DNA of 64,000 nt from positions 62,001-126,000 of the forward strand of contig NZ_CAJATU010000042.1 in the NCBI RefSeq assembly GCF_903944925.1. The letters run 5' to 3'. The DNA comes from an uncultured Rhodopila sp. Lineage in GTDB: Bacteria; Pseudomonadota; Alphaproteobacteria; Acetobacterales; Acetobacteraceae. Below, one piece after another: positions 18,545 to 27,180 of the stretch. Each line of letters opens with the position of its first letter. Position 1 is the stretch's first letter. The notes under the pieces were generated by a model that saw only the letters and a list, made by a program, of their open reading frames with translations, did not search any database and was not told the DNA's origin. Position numbers and translations under genes: made by a program.

Positions 18545-19993
18545 TCACGCGAACTGCCTTTCGGCAAGTGCTTGCGTGACCCGATCAATGGTGACGCGGT
18601 CTTCACCGGCCTGATGCACGTTCCGCTCAATGCGGTCGCGCAAGCGCTTGGCCGCTGAAATCCGGACCAGAAACGGTTCGGTCTCCAGGTATTCGTCGAA
18701 AACTTGTTGGGCGTCTTCGTCCCACGGGCAGCTTGCTGAAAGCCGCGCAGGGGTCGCTTCTACCTTATCCAAGTCTGTGCCGAGAGGCAATATGTTGAAC
18801 AACGCGTCAAACAGGGCATTGCAGTATTCTTGAATGACATAGGTTGCGCCCGCATAACCCATGAAAGGTGTACCTGTTGCGCGCCTTATTATGGCGCCGG
18901 GGAAAGATGACGGAATATACATACTACGATTTCCGATTTCCGCTATATACATTCTCTCGTTGTACGAGCCAAACATCACGAGAGGCGTCTTTGTCCGCAC
19001 CAATTCACGCACGGCAGCATTGTCAGGCTTCACGCCGGCGCAGCGCGAGACCGCAAAGGTGCACGGAATCCCCATTTCGTCTTCCAGAAACCGCCGCAGG
19101 CCGCGCGCGTAGGTGTCCGTCGCCACAACGGCAAACGATGCCGTGGCAAAGAAGTCCTGCGTCACGCTGCGCCACAGATCCCAGAGCGGCTTGATGGTCG
19201 TATGTTTTTCCTTCTCGATGAACGGCTCGGGATCGATTCCCGTCAATTCGCCGAGCTTGCGGAGGAAATTCGTTGTCGCGAACAGGCCGATGGGCGCCTG
19301 CAGATACGGGCGGTCCAGTTCTTCGCACAGCTTGCGGCCGAATTCGCGATACATGCAGACATTCACGTCCGCGTCAGGCAACTTCTGCACATCATCGATA
19401 TGCGCACCCAGCGGGAAGACCAGGTTGATTTCGCAGCCGATTCCCTCGACGAGGCGGCGAATTTCCGCCACGTCCGACGGCATGTTGAAGGTGCCGTATA
19501 TCGGGCCGATGATGTTGACGCGCGGCTTCTGGCCTTCCGCCCGCGCTGCGCGGGGCTTCGGCTTTGAGCGTTTCGCGCCGAACTCGGTCCAGAGCCAGTT
19601 GATCGCCCTGTCGGCGGCCTGCCATTGGTCTTCATCAATTGTGCGTGGAACAAACCGCAGAAGGTTCGATCCTTCGGGCGTTACACCGCCGCCGATCATT
19701 TCTGCGATACTGCCGGTGACGACGACGGCGGGCATGTCGGGATCTTGCGTGGCGGCGGCGCGGCGCATGGATGCTTCCGTGCCGTTGCGCGACAGTTCTT
19801 CTTCCGACAACCCGGTAACGACCACCGGCAATTCATGCGGCGGCAATGCATCAGTATAGTGAAGCACGGCCGTGACCGGCAGGTTTTCACAACCCACCGG
19901 ACCGTCGATGATTACGCGCAAACCGCGGATCGCGGTAAAGGCGTACACCGCACCCCAGTATCCGCCGGCCCTGTCATGATCAAGAACGAGCAT
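18545..19993 (-). CDS. bchZ: Chlorophyllide a reductase subunit Z
   Basis: With BchY forms the catalytic MoFe-protein-like component that reduces the C7=C8 double bond of ring B of chlorophyllide a. 482 residues. The start [20 protein letters not shown], the segment [20 protein letters not shown] and Cys-containing [13 protein letters not shown] fit BchZ. It starts 3 bp after the bchY stop. The 3' gap of 139 bp leads directly to pufB, so puf may be partly read from bch transcripts, the known superoperon behaviour. Confidence 0.97.
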   Translation of the reverse strand: MLVLDHDRAGGYWGAVYAFTAIRGLRVIIDGPVGCENLPVTAVLHYTDALPPHELPVVVTGLSEEELSRNGTEASMRRAAATQDPDMPAVVVTGSIAEMIGGGVTPEGSNLLRFVPRTIDEDQWQAADRAINWLWTEFGAKRSKPKPRAARAEGQKPRVNIIGPIYGTFNMPSDVAEIRRLVEGIGCEINLVFPLGAHIDDVQKLPDADVNVCMYREFGRKLCEELDRPYLQAPIGLFATTNFLRKLGELTGIDPEPFIEKEKHTTIKPLWDLWRSVTQDFFATASFAVVATDTYARGLRRFLEDEMGIPCTFAVSRCAGVKPDNAAVRELVRTKTPLVMFGSYNERMYIAEIGNRSMYIPSSFPGAIIRRATGTPFMGYAGATYVIQEYCNALFDALFNILPLGTDLDKVEATPARLSASCPWDEDAQQVFDEYLETEPFLVRISAAKRLRDRIERNVHQAGEDRVTIDRVTQALAERQFA

Positions 19994-19996
19994 GTC

Positions 19997-21496
19997 TCAG
20001 GTCCCCACCGCTGAACTGGCCTTGGCTTTCGCCTCGCGCGCTTTCCTGTATCGCTCCTTCGAACCCGGCGGGTCCTTCGGGATTTCCTTCCAGCCGTAGC
20101 CGGCGGTTGCGCCCTTACCGACTCCGTCGAAGAAGCTGACCATGCGGCCGAAACGCTCCTTGCCCTTGGTCTGTGCAGCAACGATCGCCGCCAGGGCGCC
20201 GGCGCCTGCGGGTCCGAACAGCGGACGGGCCGACACCATGTTGGTGAAGTATAGCGCCGGGATGCCGAGGGACTTCGCTTCCTGCACCAAAGGCGTGGTG
20301 CCCAGTGCGAGATCCGGCTTCACGTCCTTCATCGCTGCGACGTCTTGTTCCAGCGAAGCGCGATATTGAACGTGCGTGCCATGCGCTTCCAGCCAGATGC
20401 GGTCCGGATCGCTCCATTCCGTCTTCGGACAGGCGGTGCCGACATACGGCACCGTCGCGCCCGCTTCCATCAGCAGCCGCGCGACCAGCAGTTCCGAGCC
20501 TTCGTACCCCGAAACGGTGATCCGCGCGGAGATCGGATTGGCCTCCAACGCGGCCCGAATCGCGGGCAGGAACTTCGCTTTTGACGCGTCGATCTTGTCG
20601 GCGGTTACATTCGCCGCCTTGCCGATGGCGGATAGCCAGGCGTCAGTGCCCTCGATGCCGACGGGACCTGATCCGACGACCGGACGGCCGGCGGCCAGCA
20701 TCTCGCGGATCGATGCGGTGTAGAACGGATGAACCGCACCGACAACGGCGCAATCCAGCGCGCCATAGAGGTCGCGCCATTCGCGCGACGGCACCTGCGG
20801 TCCGACGGCCAACCCCATCGGGGCCAGCAATGCGCCGACTCCAACCGGATCGACCGGGAACAGTTCGCCAATCAACGTGACCGTCGGCAATTCGGCTTGC
20901 GTGCGCGGACGCAGCACCGGACCGGCCTCGGCTTCCAGCCTTGCGTAACGCAGCATCGCGCCCGCCAGCACGTCCTTTGCTTCGGCGTGCGTCGGCACAC
21001 CGAAACCGGGGACGTCGATGCCGATAATCCGCACGCCGTCGATGACTTTCGGCAGACGATCGAGCGGCACGCCCGACGCGGTCGGGACGCACAGGTTGAT
21101 CACAACGACCGTGTCGTAATCGGCCGGCTTCGCGGTTTCGTACACCGCGTTGCGGATGTCCTCGTAGAGCTGCCCGCGCACCAGCGTTTCGGAGTTGAAC
21201 GGGACGTAGCCGACGGTCCGTTTCGCGCCATAGAAGTGCGAGGTGAACGTCAAGCCGTAAACGCAACAGGCGGACCCCGACAGGATCGTCGCCGTCCGGC
21301 GCATCCGCAGACCGACTCGCAACGACCCGAAGGCCGGGCACATCGACTGCGGCTGATCGTGCGGGCCGCGCGGATAGTCCTTCATCAACTGGTCCAGCGA
21401 TTCGCTCTTGCCCGCAGCGCGTGCCGCTTCAATCATCGTTTCACGGCCGCCGTGGCAGCCTGAACCGGTCTCGGGAGGAATGATCATCCCGTCCAT
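19997..21496 (-). CDS. bchY: Chlorophyllide a reductase subunit Y
   Basis: Partner of BchZ in the nitrogenase-like reductase. 499 residues. Candidate cluster cysteines are in GSGCHGGRETM, PQSMCPAFGSLR, SGSACCVYGLTF and INLCVPTASG. It begins one base after the bchX stop and ends 3 bp before bchZ, so the three subunits are made from one message. Length and the AKRTVGYVPFNSETLVRGQL segment agree with the family. Confidence 0.97.
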   Translation of the reverse strand: MDGMIIPPETGSGCHGGRETMIEAARAAGKSESLDQLMKDYPRGPHDQPQSMCPAFGSLRVGLRMRRTATILSGSACCVYGLTFTSHFYGAKRTVGYVPFNSETLVRGQLYEDIRNAVYETAKPADYDTVVVINLCVPTASGVPLDRLPKVIDGVRIIGIDVPGFGVPTHAEAKDVLAGAMLRYARLEAEAGPVLRPRTQAELPTVTLIGELFPVDPVGVGALLAPMGLAVGPQVPSREWRDLYGALDCAVVGAVHPFYTASIREMLAAGRPVVGSGPVGIEGTDAWLSAIGKAANVTADKIDASKAKFLPAIRAALEANPISARITVSGYEGSELLVARLLMEAGATVPYVGTACPKTEWSDPDRIWLEAHGTHVQYRASLEQDVAAMKDVKPDLALGTTPLVQEAKSLGIPALYFTNMVSARPLFGPAGAGALAAIVAAQTKGKERFGRMVSFFDGVGKGATAGYGWKEIPKDPPGSKERYRKAREAKAKASSAVGT

Positions 21497-21497
21497 C

Positions 21498-22490
21498 TTA
21501 CGACCCTTCGTAGATCACTTCGAGGGACGGTTTTTCCAGCAAGGTCGCGGCGCACATGTCGTCGAGCGTCGCCGGATCCAGCACGACGTCGCGGCCAACC
21601 GCATCGCCGGCGAACAGACCCAGCAGCTTGTCGTGCGTCAGCGGATTCGGACGCACCGGCGGCGCAATGGCCACCTGTTCGGCGAGTTGTTCAAAGACGG
21701 AGGCCCACTGGCCGCCCGGCTTGCCGATGATCTCGTAATTCGCACTCTTGCGGCGGATGTCGTCGTCGGCGGGAATGGCTGACAGCACGGGGATGCCGGC
21801 GGCCGCCGCGAAAGCCTGCGCCTCACCGGTGCCGTCGTCCTTGTTGATGACCATGCCGGCGACACCGACATTGCCGCCCAGTTTGCGGAAGTAATCAACC
21901 GCCGAGCAGACATTGTTCGCCACATACAGCGACTGCAGGTCATTCGACCCCACCACAATCACCTTCTGGCACATGTCCCGGGCGATCGGCAGGCCGAAGC
22001 CGCCGCAAACAACATCGCCGAGGAAGTCGAGCAGCACGTAGTCGAAGCCCCACTCGTGGAAGCCGAGTTTCTCCAGCAGTTCGAAGCCATGGATGATGCC
22101 GCGTCCGCCGCAGCCGCGGCCGACTTCCGGGCCGCCCAGTTCCATGGCGAAGACGCCGTCGCGCTTGAAGCAGACGTCGCCGATCTTGACCGCCTCGCCG
22201 GCGGCCTTCTTCTTGGAGGAGGTCTCGATAATGGTCGGGCAGCTCCGGCCGCCGAACAGCAACGATGTGGTGTCGCTTTTCGGGTCGCAGCCGATAAGCA
22301 GGACGCGCTTGCCTTGCTGCGCCATCATGTAGGACAGGTTCGCGAGCGTAAAACTCTTGCCGATGCCACCCTTGCCGTAAATGGCGATGATCTGGGTTTC
22401 TTTCTTTACCGGGCCGGTCGATACCGCGTCGGGTTCGATCGCGGCTTCGGCGCGAAGCTGAGCTGCGGCGGCGTCAAATGGTGCGTTCAT
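21498..22490 (-). CDS. bchX: Chlorophyllide a reductase iron protein subunit X
   Basis: ATP-dependent electron donor to BchYZ, homologous to nitrogenase iron protein. About 330 residues. P-loop YGKGGIGKS, switch region [15 protein letters not shown] and the cluster-binding cysteines in [12 protein letters not shown] and [12 protein letters not shown] are visible. The start at 22490 (MNAPFD) gives a 4-base ATGA overlap with bchC; an upstream ATG at 22505 is possible. It has an N-terminal extension of about 35 residues before the P-loop domain, usual for BchX. Confidence 0.97.
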   Translation of the reverse strand: MNAPFDAAAAQLRAEAAIEPDAVSTGPVKKETQIIAIYGKGGIGKSFTLANLSYMMAQQGKRVLLIGCDPKSDTTSLLFGGRSCPTIIETSSKKKAAGEAVKIGDVCFKRDGVFAMELGGPEVGRGCGGRGIIHGFELLEKLGFHEWGFDYVLLDFLGDVVCGGFGLPIARDMCQKVIVVGSNDLQSLYVANNVCSAVDYFRKLGGNVGVAGMVINKDDGTGEAQAFAAAAGIPVLSAIPADDDIRRKSANYEIIGKPGGQWASVFEQLAEQVAIAPPVRPNPLTHDKLLGLFAGDAVGRDVVLDPATLDDMCAATLLEKPSLEVIYEGS

Positions 22491-23422
22491 GAATGCGTCC
22501 TCCAATCGAGAATCATTTTTAGGCAGGTCGAGTCGCCGAAAGCGGTTCGATAAGCCAGATCCGCCTGAACGGCGTCCATGTGATGTGTAATCAGTCCATC
22601 GAGAGAAAGTTTTCCATTGGTTATAAGCTCACGCACCGTCTCCAGGTCCGCCGGCTGCCATTCCGCGGCGATGCGGAATCTCGCCCGCTTGATAAAGGCC
22701 ATCGGGAACGCGAACGACAGCCGATCGGCATAGAAACCGGCGAGAACGATTTCGCCGCCGGCGGCGAGGCGCATGATCAGCGTGTCGAGCAGGTTCGGAT
22801 CGCCGCTGGCATCGCAGATGCAGCGGTAGTCGCGGCGGGTGTCTTCGTCCGGCCGCTTCACGTCGTAACCGGTGGCGCCGCTTGTGCGTTGGGGATTGGT
22901 TTCCCACACCACCGGCGGGGCACCGCCGGCCGCCAGCACAAGCCGCGCTACCAGTCGCCCGACGACTCCATGGCCCACGATGAGGTCAGGGAGCACGGGT
23001 CCCACGATCGCATGTTGCGCGGTCGCGGCGAGAGCAATGAGCACGCCCTTTTCGCCCAGGGCGGGATCGATCGTGACCGCCTTGGCGGCGGGAATCACGA
23101 CCCGGGAGGATGCCCCTCCGAACAGGCCGCGGATTTCCCCGTAGCAGGTCGCGCCGGGCACGTAGACGGTCTCGCCGATGCGGGCCTTGTGGTCGGGGCC
23201 GGCGGCGACGATGCGGCCAACCGACTCGTAGCCGGGGATCAGCGGATAGCCGAGGCCGGGAAACGGAGGCATACGCCCCTGCCAGAGAAGCCGTTCGGTG
23301 CCGGTGCTGATCCCGCTCCAGTCGATGTCCACCACCACGTCCGTGTCGCCGGGGGGCGTCAGGGAAACGCGGCGCACCGAGAGGCTTTCGGGGCTATTCA
23401 GCACGACAGCTAAGGCTTCCAT
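22487..23422 (-). CDS. bchC: 3-hydroxyethyl bacteriochlorophyllide a dehydrogenase
   Basis: Oxidises the C3 hydroxyethyl group of the bacteriochlorophyll precursor to acetyl. About 311 residues of the MDR dehydrogenase fold: [31 protein letters not shown] and a nucleotide-binding stretch [19 protein letters not shown]. The start at 23422 has GGAGGTGCC directly upstream; longer upstream reading crosses the operator region. It is first in bchCXYZ-puf. Transcription is likely light/oxygen regulated: two PpsR-type sites lie 49-92 bp upstream. Confidence 0.96.
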   Translation of the reverse strand: MEALAVVLNSPESLSVRRVSLTPPGDTDVVVDIDWSGISTGTERLLWQGRMPPFPGLGYPLIPGYESVGRIVAAGPDHKARIGETVYVPGATCYGEIRGLFGGASSRVVIPAAKAVTIDPALGEKGVLIALAATAQHAIVGPVLPDLIVGHGVVGRLVARLVLAAGGAPPVVWETNPQRTSGATGYDVKRPDEDTRRDYRCICDASGDPNLLDTLIMRLAAGGEIVLAGFYADRLSFAFPMAFIKRARFRIAAEWQPADLETVRELITNGKLSLDGLITHHMDAVQADLAYRTAFGDSTCLKMILDWRTHS

Positions 23423-23470
23423 CCCGGCACCTCCTACCCGACCGCAGCGGTCGGGCTTTCTCCCGTTAGG

Positions 23471-23514
23471 TGTAAGCCTAGATTGACTGTTCTGGTTGTC
23501 AACCGGCATTTACA
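23471..23514 (-). promoter_or_regulatory. bchC promoter with paired PpsR/CrtJ-type operators
   Basis: Perfect TGT-N12-ACA at 23497-23514 and a degenerate site (TGT-N12-ACT) at 23471-23488, starts 26 bp apart. On the minus strand TTGACA (23502-23497) sits in the distal site and TAGGCT (23480-23475) in the proximal one, 16 bp between, so binding would cover both promoter elements. PpsR/CrtJ is the established aerobic repressor of bch, crt and puc genes. Confidence 0.8.
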
Positions 23515-23546
23515 CATGGCGAAAGCTCACCTCCCGTATGGCCGCT

Positions 23547-24953
23547 TCAGGAGTGCACAAGGGAGGCGGCCGGGGCCGAGCTGGCGCGGCGCAGCAGCGG
23601 CGCCATGGTGACCAGTGTGGCGACCAGCAGCGCCACCTCAAGCGAATAGACGGCGGTGTAGCCAACGCCCTGTTCCGGGTGGAAATTCGGCACCAGGGCG
23701 GCGATGACGTCGCGGATGATGCCGCCCAGCGCCACTGCGATGCCTGCTGCGGTGGCTTGCACGGCACCCCAGGCGCCGAGCGCGAGGCCGGTCTGCTCGG
23801 CCGTGGCGTTCTGCATAGTGGCGGTCAGCGTGCCGTGCCCGAACAGTCCGGCGCCGAAGCCGATCATGGCGGTGCCGGCGCCGAACAGGAACACTGAGTT
23901 GGTGGGTGCGGCCATGATCACCGCCAGGAAGGCCGGGATGCCGATAAGCGCGCCGTAGGTGGCCATACGGAAGGGGTCGAAGCCGCGGCTGAGCACGCGG
24001 GAGGCCAGGGCGAAGCCCAACAGGCCGCCCACCGCCAGGGTTGCCGTCAGCTTGGTGGTGGAGCTGACGGTCAGGTGCAGCACCTGGCCGCCGTACGGCT
24101 CCAGCAGCACGTCCTCCATGCTGAACGCCATGGTGCCCAGGCCGACGGCCACCAGGCGGCGGATCGCCCGGCTGTTTTCAGTGAAGCTTTCCCAGGCCTG
24201 GCGGAATGTCGGCGCCACGCGATTCGGCCGGTTCTGTATGCTGTGGCGGGTTTCCTGCTTCCACAGGGCGACGACGTTCAGCACCACCGTTGCGAGCGCG
24301 CAGCCCTGAATGACCTGGATCAGCCGCGCCGGGGTGAAATCGACCAGCAGGGCGCCGAAAATCAGCGCGCTGGCGATCATGCCGAACAGCAGCATGACAT
24401 ACATCAGGCCGACGACTTTCGGCCGCGACTCGGCGGGTGCCAGATCGGTTGCCAAAGCGAGGCCGACGGTCTGCACCGTGTGCAAACCGGCTCCGACCAG
24501 CAGAAAGGCCAACGCCGCGCCGGCATCGCCGATCCACAGGGGCCAGTTTTTCGAGTCGCCGCCGCCGGAGAGCACCAGCAGGGCGAACGGCATGATGGCC
24601 AGACCGCCGAACTGCACCATGGTGCCCTTCCAGATGAAGGGGACGCGCCGCCAGCCAAGCGCGGAGACGTGAATATCGGAGCGGAAGCCGATCAGGGCGC
24701 GGAACGGCGCGAAAATAAGCGGCAATGAAATCATGACGGCGACCAGCGAAACCGGCACGCCGAGCTCGACGATCATTACCCGATTAAGAGTGCCGATAAG
24801 CAACACCAGGGCCATGCCGACGGAGACCTGGAACAGCGACAGGCGCAGCAGTCTCGACAGCGGCAATTCCGGCGTCGCGGCGTCGGCGAACGGCAGGAAT
24901 CGCGGGCCCAGCCTTATCCAGGTCCGCATCAGTTTCTGGCTGATAACGTTCAT
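23547..24953 (-). CDS. pucC: PucC/LhaA-family bacteriochlorophyll carrier / antenna assembly protein
   Basis: 468-residue MFS-like inner-membrane protein of the bacteriochlorophyll delivery (BCD) family, needed for assembly of LH2 or LH1. The opening LPLSRLLRLSLFQVSVGMAL and VLLIGTLNRVMIVELGVPV plus GFRSDIHVSALGWRRVPFIW are characteristic. It lies between pucA1 and bchC on the same strand, 116 bp after the pucA1 stop and behind a strong terminator, so its expression probably depends on read-through or a weak own promoter. The adjacency to pucBA favours an LH2 role (PucC) over LH1 (LhaA). Confidence 0.93.
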   Translation of the reverse strand: MNVISQKLMRTWIRLGPRFLPFADAATPELPLSRLLRLSLFQVSVGMALVLLIGTLNRVMIVELGVPVSLVAVMISLPLIFAPFRALIGFRSDIHVSALGWRRVPFIWKGTMVQFGGLAIMPFALLVLSGGGDSKNWPLWIGDAGAALAFLLVGAGLHTVQTVGLALATDLAPAESRPKVVGLMYVMLLFGMIASALIFGALLVDFTPARLIQVIQGCALATVVLNVVALWKQETRHSIQNRPNRVAPTFRQAWESFTENSRAIRRLVAVGLGTMAFSMEDVLLEPYGGQVLHLTVSSTTKLTATLAVGGLLGFALASRVLSRGFDPFRMATYGALIGIPAFLAVIMAAPTNSVFLFGAGTAMIGFGAGLFGHGTLTATMQNATAEQTGLALGAWGAVQATAAGIAVALGGIIRDVIAALVPNFHPEQGVGYTAVYSLEVALLVATLVTMAPLLRRASSAPAASLVHS

Positions 24954-25000
24954 GTTTAAATCGATCCCGGCTTCAATGCCTGCGTGCGGGTTCCAATACG

Positions 25001-25031
25001 AAAAGGGGTCGGGAGCATGGTTCCCGACCCC
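25001..25031 (-). terminator. Intrinsic terminator after pucA1
   Basis: GGGGTCGGGA and TCCCGACCCC arms with a 7-base loop, followed on the minus strand by TTTT (25004-25001). It would end most pucB1A1 transcripts before pucC, which yields excess antenna message. Confidence 0.85.
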
Positions 25032-25069
25032 GTTCCGTTACCTCGATACGAAATCGCCTCGAAGAGCGA

Positions 25070-25264
25070 TTACGCCGGAAGAACGAGAGTCTGAGCCGGG
25101 ACCACGAGGGCGGCATGAGCCTTGCCATTGTAGTAGGCCGGCAGCCATGTGGTGTGGGTCAGGATAGCGAGATGGATGATCAACGACGTCACGGCGACGG
25201 CGAGGAGGAACAGCGGGAGCCCGACGCTCGGGTTCACGACGGTCCAGAGTCTACCTTGGTTCAT
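25070..25264 (-). CDS. pucA: Light-harvesting complex 2 alpha polypeptide, copy 1
   Basis: 64-residue LH2 alpha chain. It aligns without gaps to the Rhodoblastus/Rps. acidophila chain from the start: [17 protein letters not shown], the bacteriochlorophyll-ligand His31 (IIHLAIL), then [12 protein letters not shown]. Position 44 is Tyr and 45 is Tyr, where classic B850 chains have Tyr-Trp. The C-terminus is about ten residues longer than in acidophila. It follows pucB1 by 13 bp and is succeeded by a terminator. Confidence 0.95.
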   Translation of the reverse strand: MNQGRLWTVVNPSVGLPLFLLAVAVTSLIIHLAILTHTTWLPAYYNGKAHAALVVPAQTLVLPA

Positions 25265-25277
25265 GGTTCGCTACCCC

Positions 25278-25433
25278 TTAGTGCAGCCAGGGTGAATAAA
25301 CGAAGGCGAGCAGATGGGCCACGATGGCGATCAGCCCGAAAACCCGGGTGCCATCGATGACGTGCTTATGCAGCTCTTCGGACTCGGCGATGGTCAGGCC
25401 AGTCGGCCAAACCTTGTTGGGATCGTCACTCAT
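25278..25433 (-). CDS. pucB: Light-harvesting complex 2 beta polypeptide, copy 1
   Basis: 51-residue LH2 beta chain: [20 protein letters not shown] then [13 protein letters not shown] and YSPWLH at the end. His40 is the B850 ligand; His22 is near the B800 region. The start at 25433 follows GGAGGTTA at correct spacing; the longer upstream ATG lacks a site. It is almost identical to copy 2 (I34A35 region and residue 2 differ), so the pair arose by recent tandem duplication. Confidence 0.95.
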   Translation of the reverse strand: MSDDPNKVWPTGLTIAESEELHKHVIDGTRVFGLIAIVAHLLAFVYSPWLH

Positions 25434-25496
25434 TCCAATAACCTCCAAATGGGACCTGGTAGGATTTCGCACTGCCCGCGAGCGTGCAGCACGTGG

Positions 25497-25526
25497 CGGT
25501 CAAGCCGGCCCGCATATCAATGACCG
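25497..25526. promoter_or_regulatory. Inverted repeat CGGTCA-N18-TGACCG upstream of pucB1
   Basis: Six-base perfect arms with an 18-base spacer, 64-93 bp before the pucB1 start. The same arms and spacer length recur upstream of pucB2 at 26423-26452, where the spacer differs at three or so bases but the arms are unchanged. This looks like a dimeric regulator site; no regulator is identified. Confidence 0.45.
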
Positions 25527-25633
25527 CTCATTTCTGGCGCATTCCACCTTGGCCCGGCCCGCCACTGATCGGCGTGGAGACGGTGGCATGCAGCCCTGCC
25601 AGAGGAGCCTTTGGCCGTGGTGCCGATGCCGGC

Positions 25634-25723
25634 GAGGCCGGTATCCGAAGGTCCATTCACGGCCCCCGGCCGACGCGCCGAGAGGTCGTCGGGCGTCATC
25701 AACACCTCAGCACAGGCTTCCAT
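25634..25723 (-). pseudogene. bchC: Duplicated 5' remnant of bchC
   Basis: The frame from 25723 reads MEACAEVLMTPDDLSARR, clearly related to bch[19 protein letters not shown]. Homology fades after about 30 codons, around PSDTG against PGDTD. The 21 bases 25715-25735 around the start codon and ribosome site are identical to 23414-23434 of bchC. The rest of the gene is missing, so it cannot make the enzyme. Its promoter (25774-25817) still looks intact and points at pucB1A1. Confidence 0.8.
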
Positions 25724-25773
25724 CCCGGCACCTCCAACCCGGCCGATTGGCCGAGCGTCACCCCTGTTATGAC

Positions 25774-25817
25774 TGTCAGTTTAGGTTGACCCATCCGATT
25801 GTCAACCGGGATTTACA
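25774..25817 (-). promoter_or_regulatory. Duplicated bchC-type promoter with paired PpsR-type operators, upstream of pucB1A1
   Basis: Perfect TGT-N12-ACA at 25800-25817 and degenerate TGT-N12-ACC at 25774-25791, starts 26 bp apart. Minus-strand TTGACA (25805-25800) and TAAACT (25783-25778) are 16 bp apart, a better sigma70 match than at bchC. It lies 51 bp before the dead bchC start and about 345 bp before pucB1. Confidence 0.75.
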
Positions 25818-25917
25818 GCCCACATGACAGAATGTCCATGCGCGGCGGGGACGGCGTTCCTTCGTCATACCCCGAACAAGCCGGGCCATGACGAAGTCGC
25901 ATTAGTGCAAAGAATCG

Positions 25918-25949
25918 AAAAGGGGCCGGGATCATAGGATCCCGACCCC
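25918..25949 (-). terminator. Intrinsic terminator after pucA2
   Basis: A 12-bp stem (GGGGCCGGGATC paired with GATCCCGACCCC, one G-U pair) with an ATAG loop, followed on the minus strand by TTTT. It is a near copy of the pucA1 terminator, showing that the duplicated unit includes its terminator. Confidence 0.85.
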
Positions 25950-25987
25950 GTTCCATCGCCAGTAACGAAATCGCCCCAGGAAAGCGA

Positions 25988-26188
25988 TTACGCCGGAAGG
26001 ATGATCTGCTGCGCCGGGATCACCAGGCTGGCGGCGGCCTTCGCCTTGCCGTTGTAGTAGCCCGGCAGCCACGTGGTGTGGCTCAGGATGGCGAGGTGAA
26101 TGATCAGCGACGTCACTGCGACGGCGGCGAGGAACAGCGGCAGGCCAACGCTCGGGCTGACGACGGTCCAGAGTCTACCTTGGTTCAT
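25988..26188 (-). CDS. pucA: Light-harvesting complex 2 alpha polypeptide, copy 2
   Basis: 66-residue LH2 alpha chain, closely similar to copy 1: [17 protein letters not shown], ligand His31, SHTTWLPGYYNG. Position 44-45 is again Tyr-Tyr, and Gly replaces Ala43. The C-terminal tail differs (two residues longer, AKAAASLVIPAQQIILPA). It follows pucB2 by 14 bp, with a terminator 38 bp after the stop. Confidence 0.95.
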   Translation of the reverse strand: MNQGRLWTVVSPSVGLPLFLAAVAVTSLIIHLAILSHTTWLPGYYNGKAKAAASLVIPAQQIILPA

Positions 26189-26202
26189 GATCTGCTACCC
26201 TC

Positions 26203-26358
26203 TTAGTGCAGCCAGGGGGAATAAACGAAGGCGAGCAGGTGCGCCACGATGGCCAGCAGCCCGAAAACGCGGGTGCCATCGATGACGTGCTTGTGCAGCT
26301 CTTCGGACTCGGCAATGGTCAGGCCAGTCGGCCAAACCTTGTTGGGATCGTCAGCCAT
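26203..26358 (-). CDS. pucB: Light-harvesting complex 2 beta polypeptide, copy 2
   Basis: 51-residue LH2 beta chain, nearly identical to copy 1 (MADDPNK... and [14 protein letters not shown]). GGAGGTTG precedes the ATG at 26358; an upstream in-frame ATG at 26391 has no such site. First gene of the whole puc-bch-puf block on this strand, about 200 bp downstream of its own paired-operator promoter. Confidence 0.95.
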   Translation of the reverse strand: MADDPNKVWPTGLTIAESEELHKHVIDGTRVFGLLAIVAHLLAFVYSPWLH

Positions 26359-26422
26359 AGAAACAACCTCCGTTAGGGGACCTGAAACCAAATCGTGCTA
26401 CCCGCACGTGGGTACTATGTAA

Positions 26423-26452
26423 CGGTCAATTCGGCCCGCATATCAATGACCG
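26423..26452. promoter_or_regulatory. Inverted repeat CGGTCA-N18-TGACCG upstream of pucB2
   Basis: Same arms and spacer length as the element at 25497-25526. It lies 65-94 bp before the pucB2 start, the same distance as in the other copy. Confidence 0.45.
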
Positions 26453-26555
26453 TCCATTCCCGGCGCGTTCTGTCCCGGTCCTTGGACGGCTTCAGGCACA
26501 GCCGGCCGAGTGCGAACTGGTTGCAAACGCGCGCTATCTTCGTCGATCTTCAGAG

Positions 26556-26599
26556 TGTCAGTCCTGATTGACACCCCTGATCGTCAACGATTGGTGACA
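26556..26599 (-). promoter_or_regulatory. puc2 promoter with paired PpsR-type operators
   Basis: Perfect TGT-N12-ACA at 26556-26573 and degenerate CGT-N12-ACA at 26582-26599, starts 26 bp apart as in the other two promoters. Here the proximal site is the perfect one. Minus-strand TTGACG (26587-26582) occupies the -35 position; the -10 position (AGGACT, 26565-26560) is weak. The rest of the 26392-26742 gap shows only the inverted repeat at 26423. Confidence 0.7.
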
Positions 26600-26742
26600 G
26601 TCGCGCGGCGCGTTGTCAATAGGCGAAATCCCGCCCATGGCCACGAAATTAAACTTTTGCAATATGAGAGGCCGCCAAACGACCTGAGGCCGCGCGGACC
26701 GCGTCGCCGGGCGGGGCTGTCCGATGCCCGCGACGCAGGCAC

Positions 26743-26773
26743 AAAAAAACCCGGCACCGCATCCGGTGCCGGG
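26743..26773 (-). terminator. Intrinsic terminator of trxA
   Basis: CCCGGCACCG and CGGTGCCGGG form a 10-bp stem with a 4-base loop, followed on the minus strand by seven T (26749-26743). It separates trxA from the puc promoter region. Confidence 0.92.
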
Positions 26774-26792
26774 TATCACTGCATCAGCCGGG

Positions 26793-27125
26793 TCAGATGT
26801 TGCCGGCGATCCAATCCTTCAGCTTGCCCTTCGGCACCGCGCCTACCTGTGTGGCGGCCACCTTTCCATCCTTGAACAGCAGCAGAGTCGGGATGCCGCG
26901 TACGCCGTATTGGTTCGGCGACGTCGGGTTGTTGTCGATATCTACCTTCGCCACCGTCACTTTGCCGGCGAACTCGCCCGCCAGTTCATCAAGAAACGGA
27001 GCGATCTGCTTGCACGGACCGCACCACTCCGCCCAGAAATCGACCACCACCGGGCCCTTCTTGCTGGCTTCGATAACGTCGGTGGCGAAGCTGGCATCCG
27101 TCACGGGAACCGTATTTGCACTCAT
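26793..27125 (-). CDS. trxA: Thioredoxin 1
   Basis: 110-residue cytoplasmic disulfide reductase. The active site WCGPC is at residues 34-38, cis-Pro in [10 protein letters not shown], and the chain has the usual E. coli TrxA length. It follows addA by 55 bp on the same strand, the common alphaproteobacterial arrangement addB-addA-trxA, and ends in a clear intrinsic terminator. Confidence 0.97.
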   Translation of the reverse strand: MSANTVPVTDASFATDVIEASKKGPVVVDFWAEWCGPCKQIAPFLDELAGEFAGKVTVAKVDIDNNPTSPNQYGVRGIPTLLLFKDGKVAATQVGAVPKGKLKDWIAGNI

Positions 27126-27180
27126 TTGTCAGACCTTCAGATTTCGGTTGGGCGAAAAGTGGGATCGATGCCGGATACGG

